From Tomocerus qinae (lineage: Eukaryota; Arthropoda; Collembola; Entomobryomorpha; Tomoceridae): a stretch of 64,000 nucleotides of DNA. Below are positions 62,863 through 64,000 of the stretch, piece by piece. The notes beneath the pieces were generated by a model that was given only the letters and a program-made list of their open reading frames with translations, was not told where the DNA came from and did no database searches. Location: positions 15,141,001 through 15,205,000 of the forward strand of contig CM034550.1 in NCBI GenBank assembly GCA_020055645.1, read 5' to 3'. Positions within the stretch are counted from its first letter, which is position 1. Each line of letters opens with the position of its first letter. A program made the translations under genes and the position numbers.

Positions 62863-64000
62863 AATGAGGACGATAAAAATTACTGTAAACGAAGCTTGGA
62901 ATCTAATCTTAATCTTCTAACTCGTTTGTTTATGACTTGTTGATCTAGGCTTCTGCGTTTTACGATCCAACAATCCAACCGTGTAAACTTTTAGAGCAAT
63001 AATAATTTTCTATAGGTCCAATAATATCCTGCTGACTGTACCTAAACATTTAAAAAATAAAAATGTCTTGTAATTGATTATTTCAAACCGTAAAATCATA
63101 ATAATTTCGCCATAAATTTGATTTTTACCGGAAATTAGGGCAAAACTAAAGTTATGGTCCAACCAAAATTAAAGTTCAGTTTTCCAGACGATTTTTGATG
63201 TTTTTCCTGAAACATTATTCGTAGATCCATTAGAAGCTAGCAATAATTTCCATTGTAAATTATGTTAATGATTTTTTAACTTGCTATAAATTTTATCTTA
63301 CCGTTTGAAAATGCTAGCCTGTAGTATTTGCACTGATTTATGATGAAATTGCAAATGAATATAAATTATTATTTCCGTGAGAAATTAATACCTAATGATT
63401 TGACTGAATGTATTGTGTAATTCACGTCAGCAGAATTATGTTTAGTATTTAGGAGGGATCCTATTGTATTAGAACTACGGAGATTCGATGAATGCACTAC
63501 AAAGTTTTCGCCATTACTGTAACACTGAAAGCTTGACTCGTATTCTCCGTTTCCGTTACACTCTTTTCAAAGTAACAAGAATATTGGCATGTTTACAAAG
63601 TATATTTTTAAACGGGAGATGTGTATGCATGCAATTTAGACACATGCAAAGGATCGGGGACCGCGTGCAAAAATCACAATCAGACAGAGTGAATTGGCTT
63701 GATTCAGAAAATCAGTTAGAATGTAATACTATGTAACTACCATTAAGTATAGTACTAGACAATTAAAAGAACAAACTTCAGAAACAGAGCATGGTTTTGC
63801 CTATGTGTCAAGAAGAAATTAGCAGGAAGAGTTTAGCATTTCGCAGAAGAAGGTATTCTCGGTCAGAGCAACTAGACAGACAGTCAAAGCCAACACATCG
63901 TTCCATGTCATCATTATAAGTGTCTTTTTGAGAATGCAAGCTACAACGGAATAGTAAGTACAACGTATATAGGAATAAATAGGAAATTACACACCGAACA
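62863..64000. other. Upstream and intergenic sequence to the window end
   Basis: This contains the promoter side of the cysteine-rich gene. Open frames such as 63488-63736 lack recognisable features or splice context. Nothing else is supported. Confidence 0.45.

Noticed and set aside
63488-63736. 82-codon plus-strand frame near the window end
   Set aside because: No recognisable domain, signal or splice evidence.

Overview
This is a eukaryotic nuclear window of about 70% A+T, with short GT-AG introns, abundant miniature transposons and one very large satellite array. A four-exon gustatory receptor ending in TYVLVLFQF, an SLC7 amino-acid transporter and a DUF7869-type transposon protein point to a hexapod (insect or springtail). 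I cannot name the species.

Layout. Positions 1-41029 are almost entirely one head-to-tail satellite with a 343-bp monomer: about 115 complete copies in 1483-40930, plus a truncated last copy and a diverged first copy. Near the left edge, a non-autonomous, Helentron-like element of about 1.1 kb, carrying a 40-bp minisatellite, splits off the first copy. Private variants recur at exact multiples of 343 bp (8, 12, 13, 16 and 18 monomers), so the array grew by tandem duplication of multi-monomer blocks. The region 41030-49745 is a transposon graveyard dominated by inverted repeats: hAT-type MITEs with 8-bp target duplications, a perfect 33-bp hairpin, two long palindromes (arms about 0.5 and 0.64 kb), a foldback-like element made of minisatellites, and a nested MITE. 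The region 50.5-62.9 kb is genic: a small two-exon gene of unknown function (+), a gustatory receptor (-), an SLC7 light-chain amino-acid transporter (-), and a secreted or GPI-anchored 12-cysteine protein (-).

The main result is at 53681-58680. A complete 2.6-kb DNA transposon (53730-56340) has 30-bp perfect terminal inverted repeats and a single three-exon gene for a 603-aa DUF7869-family protein. It lies inside the last coding exon of the transporter. Treating the AATT (or TTCAATT) direct repeat as a target-site duplication joins the two exon halves in frame and gives a C-terminus of the expected family type, ending in ISVKED. The host gene therefore fixes the element's boundaries independently. 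In the present allele the transporter reads 23 codons into the transposon and stops there, so all membrane segments are kept and only the cytosolic tail changes.

The genes do not form an evident pathway. The genic part looks like ordinary euchromatin next to a heterochromatic satellite block.
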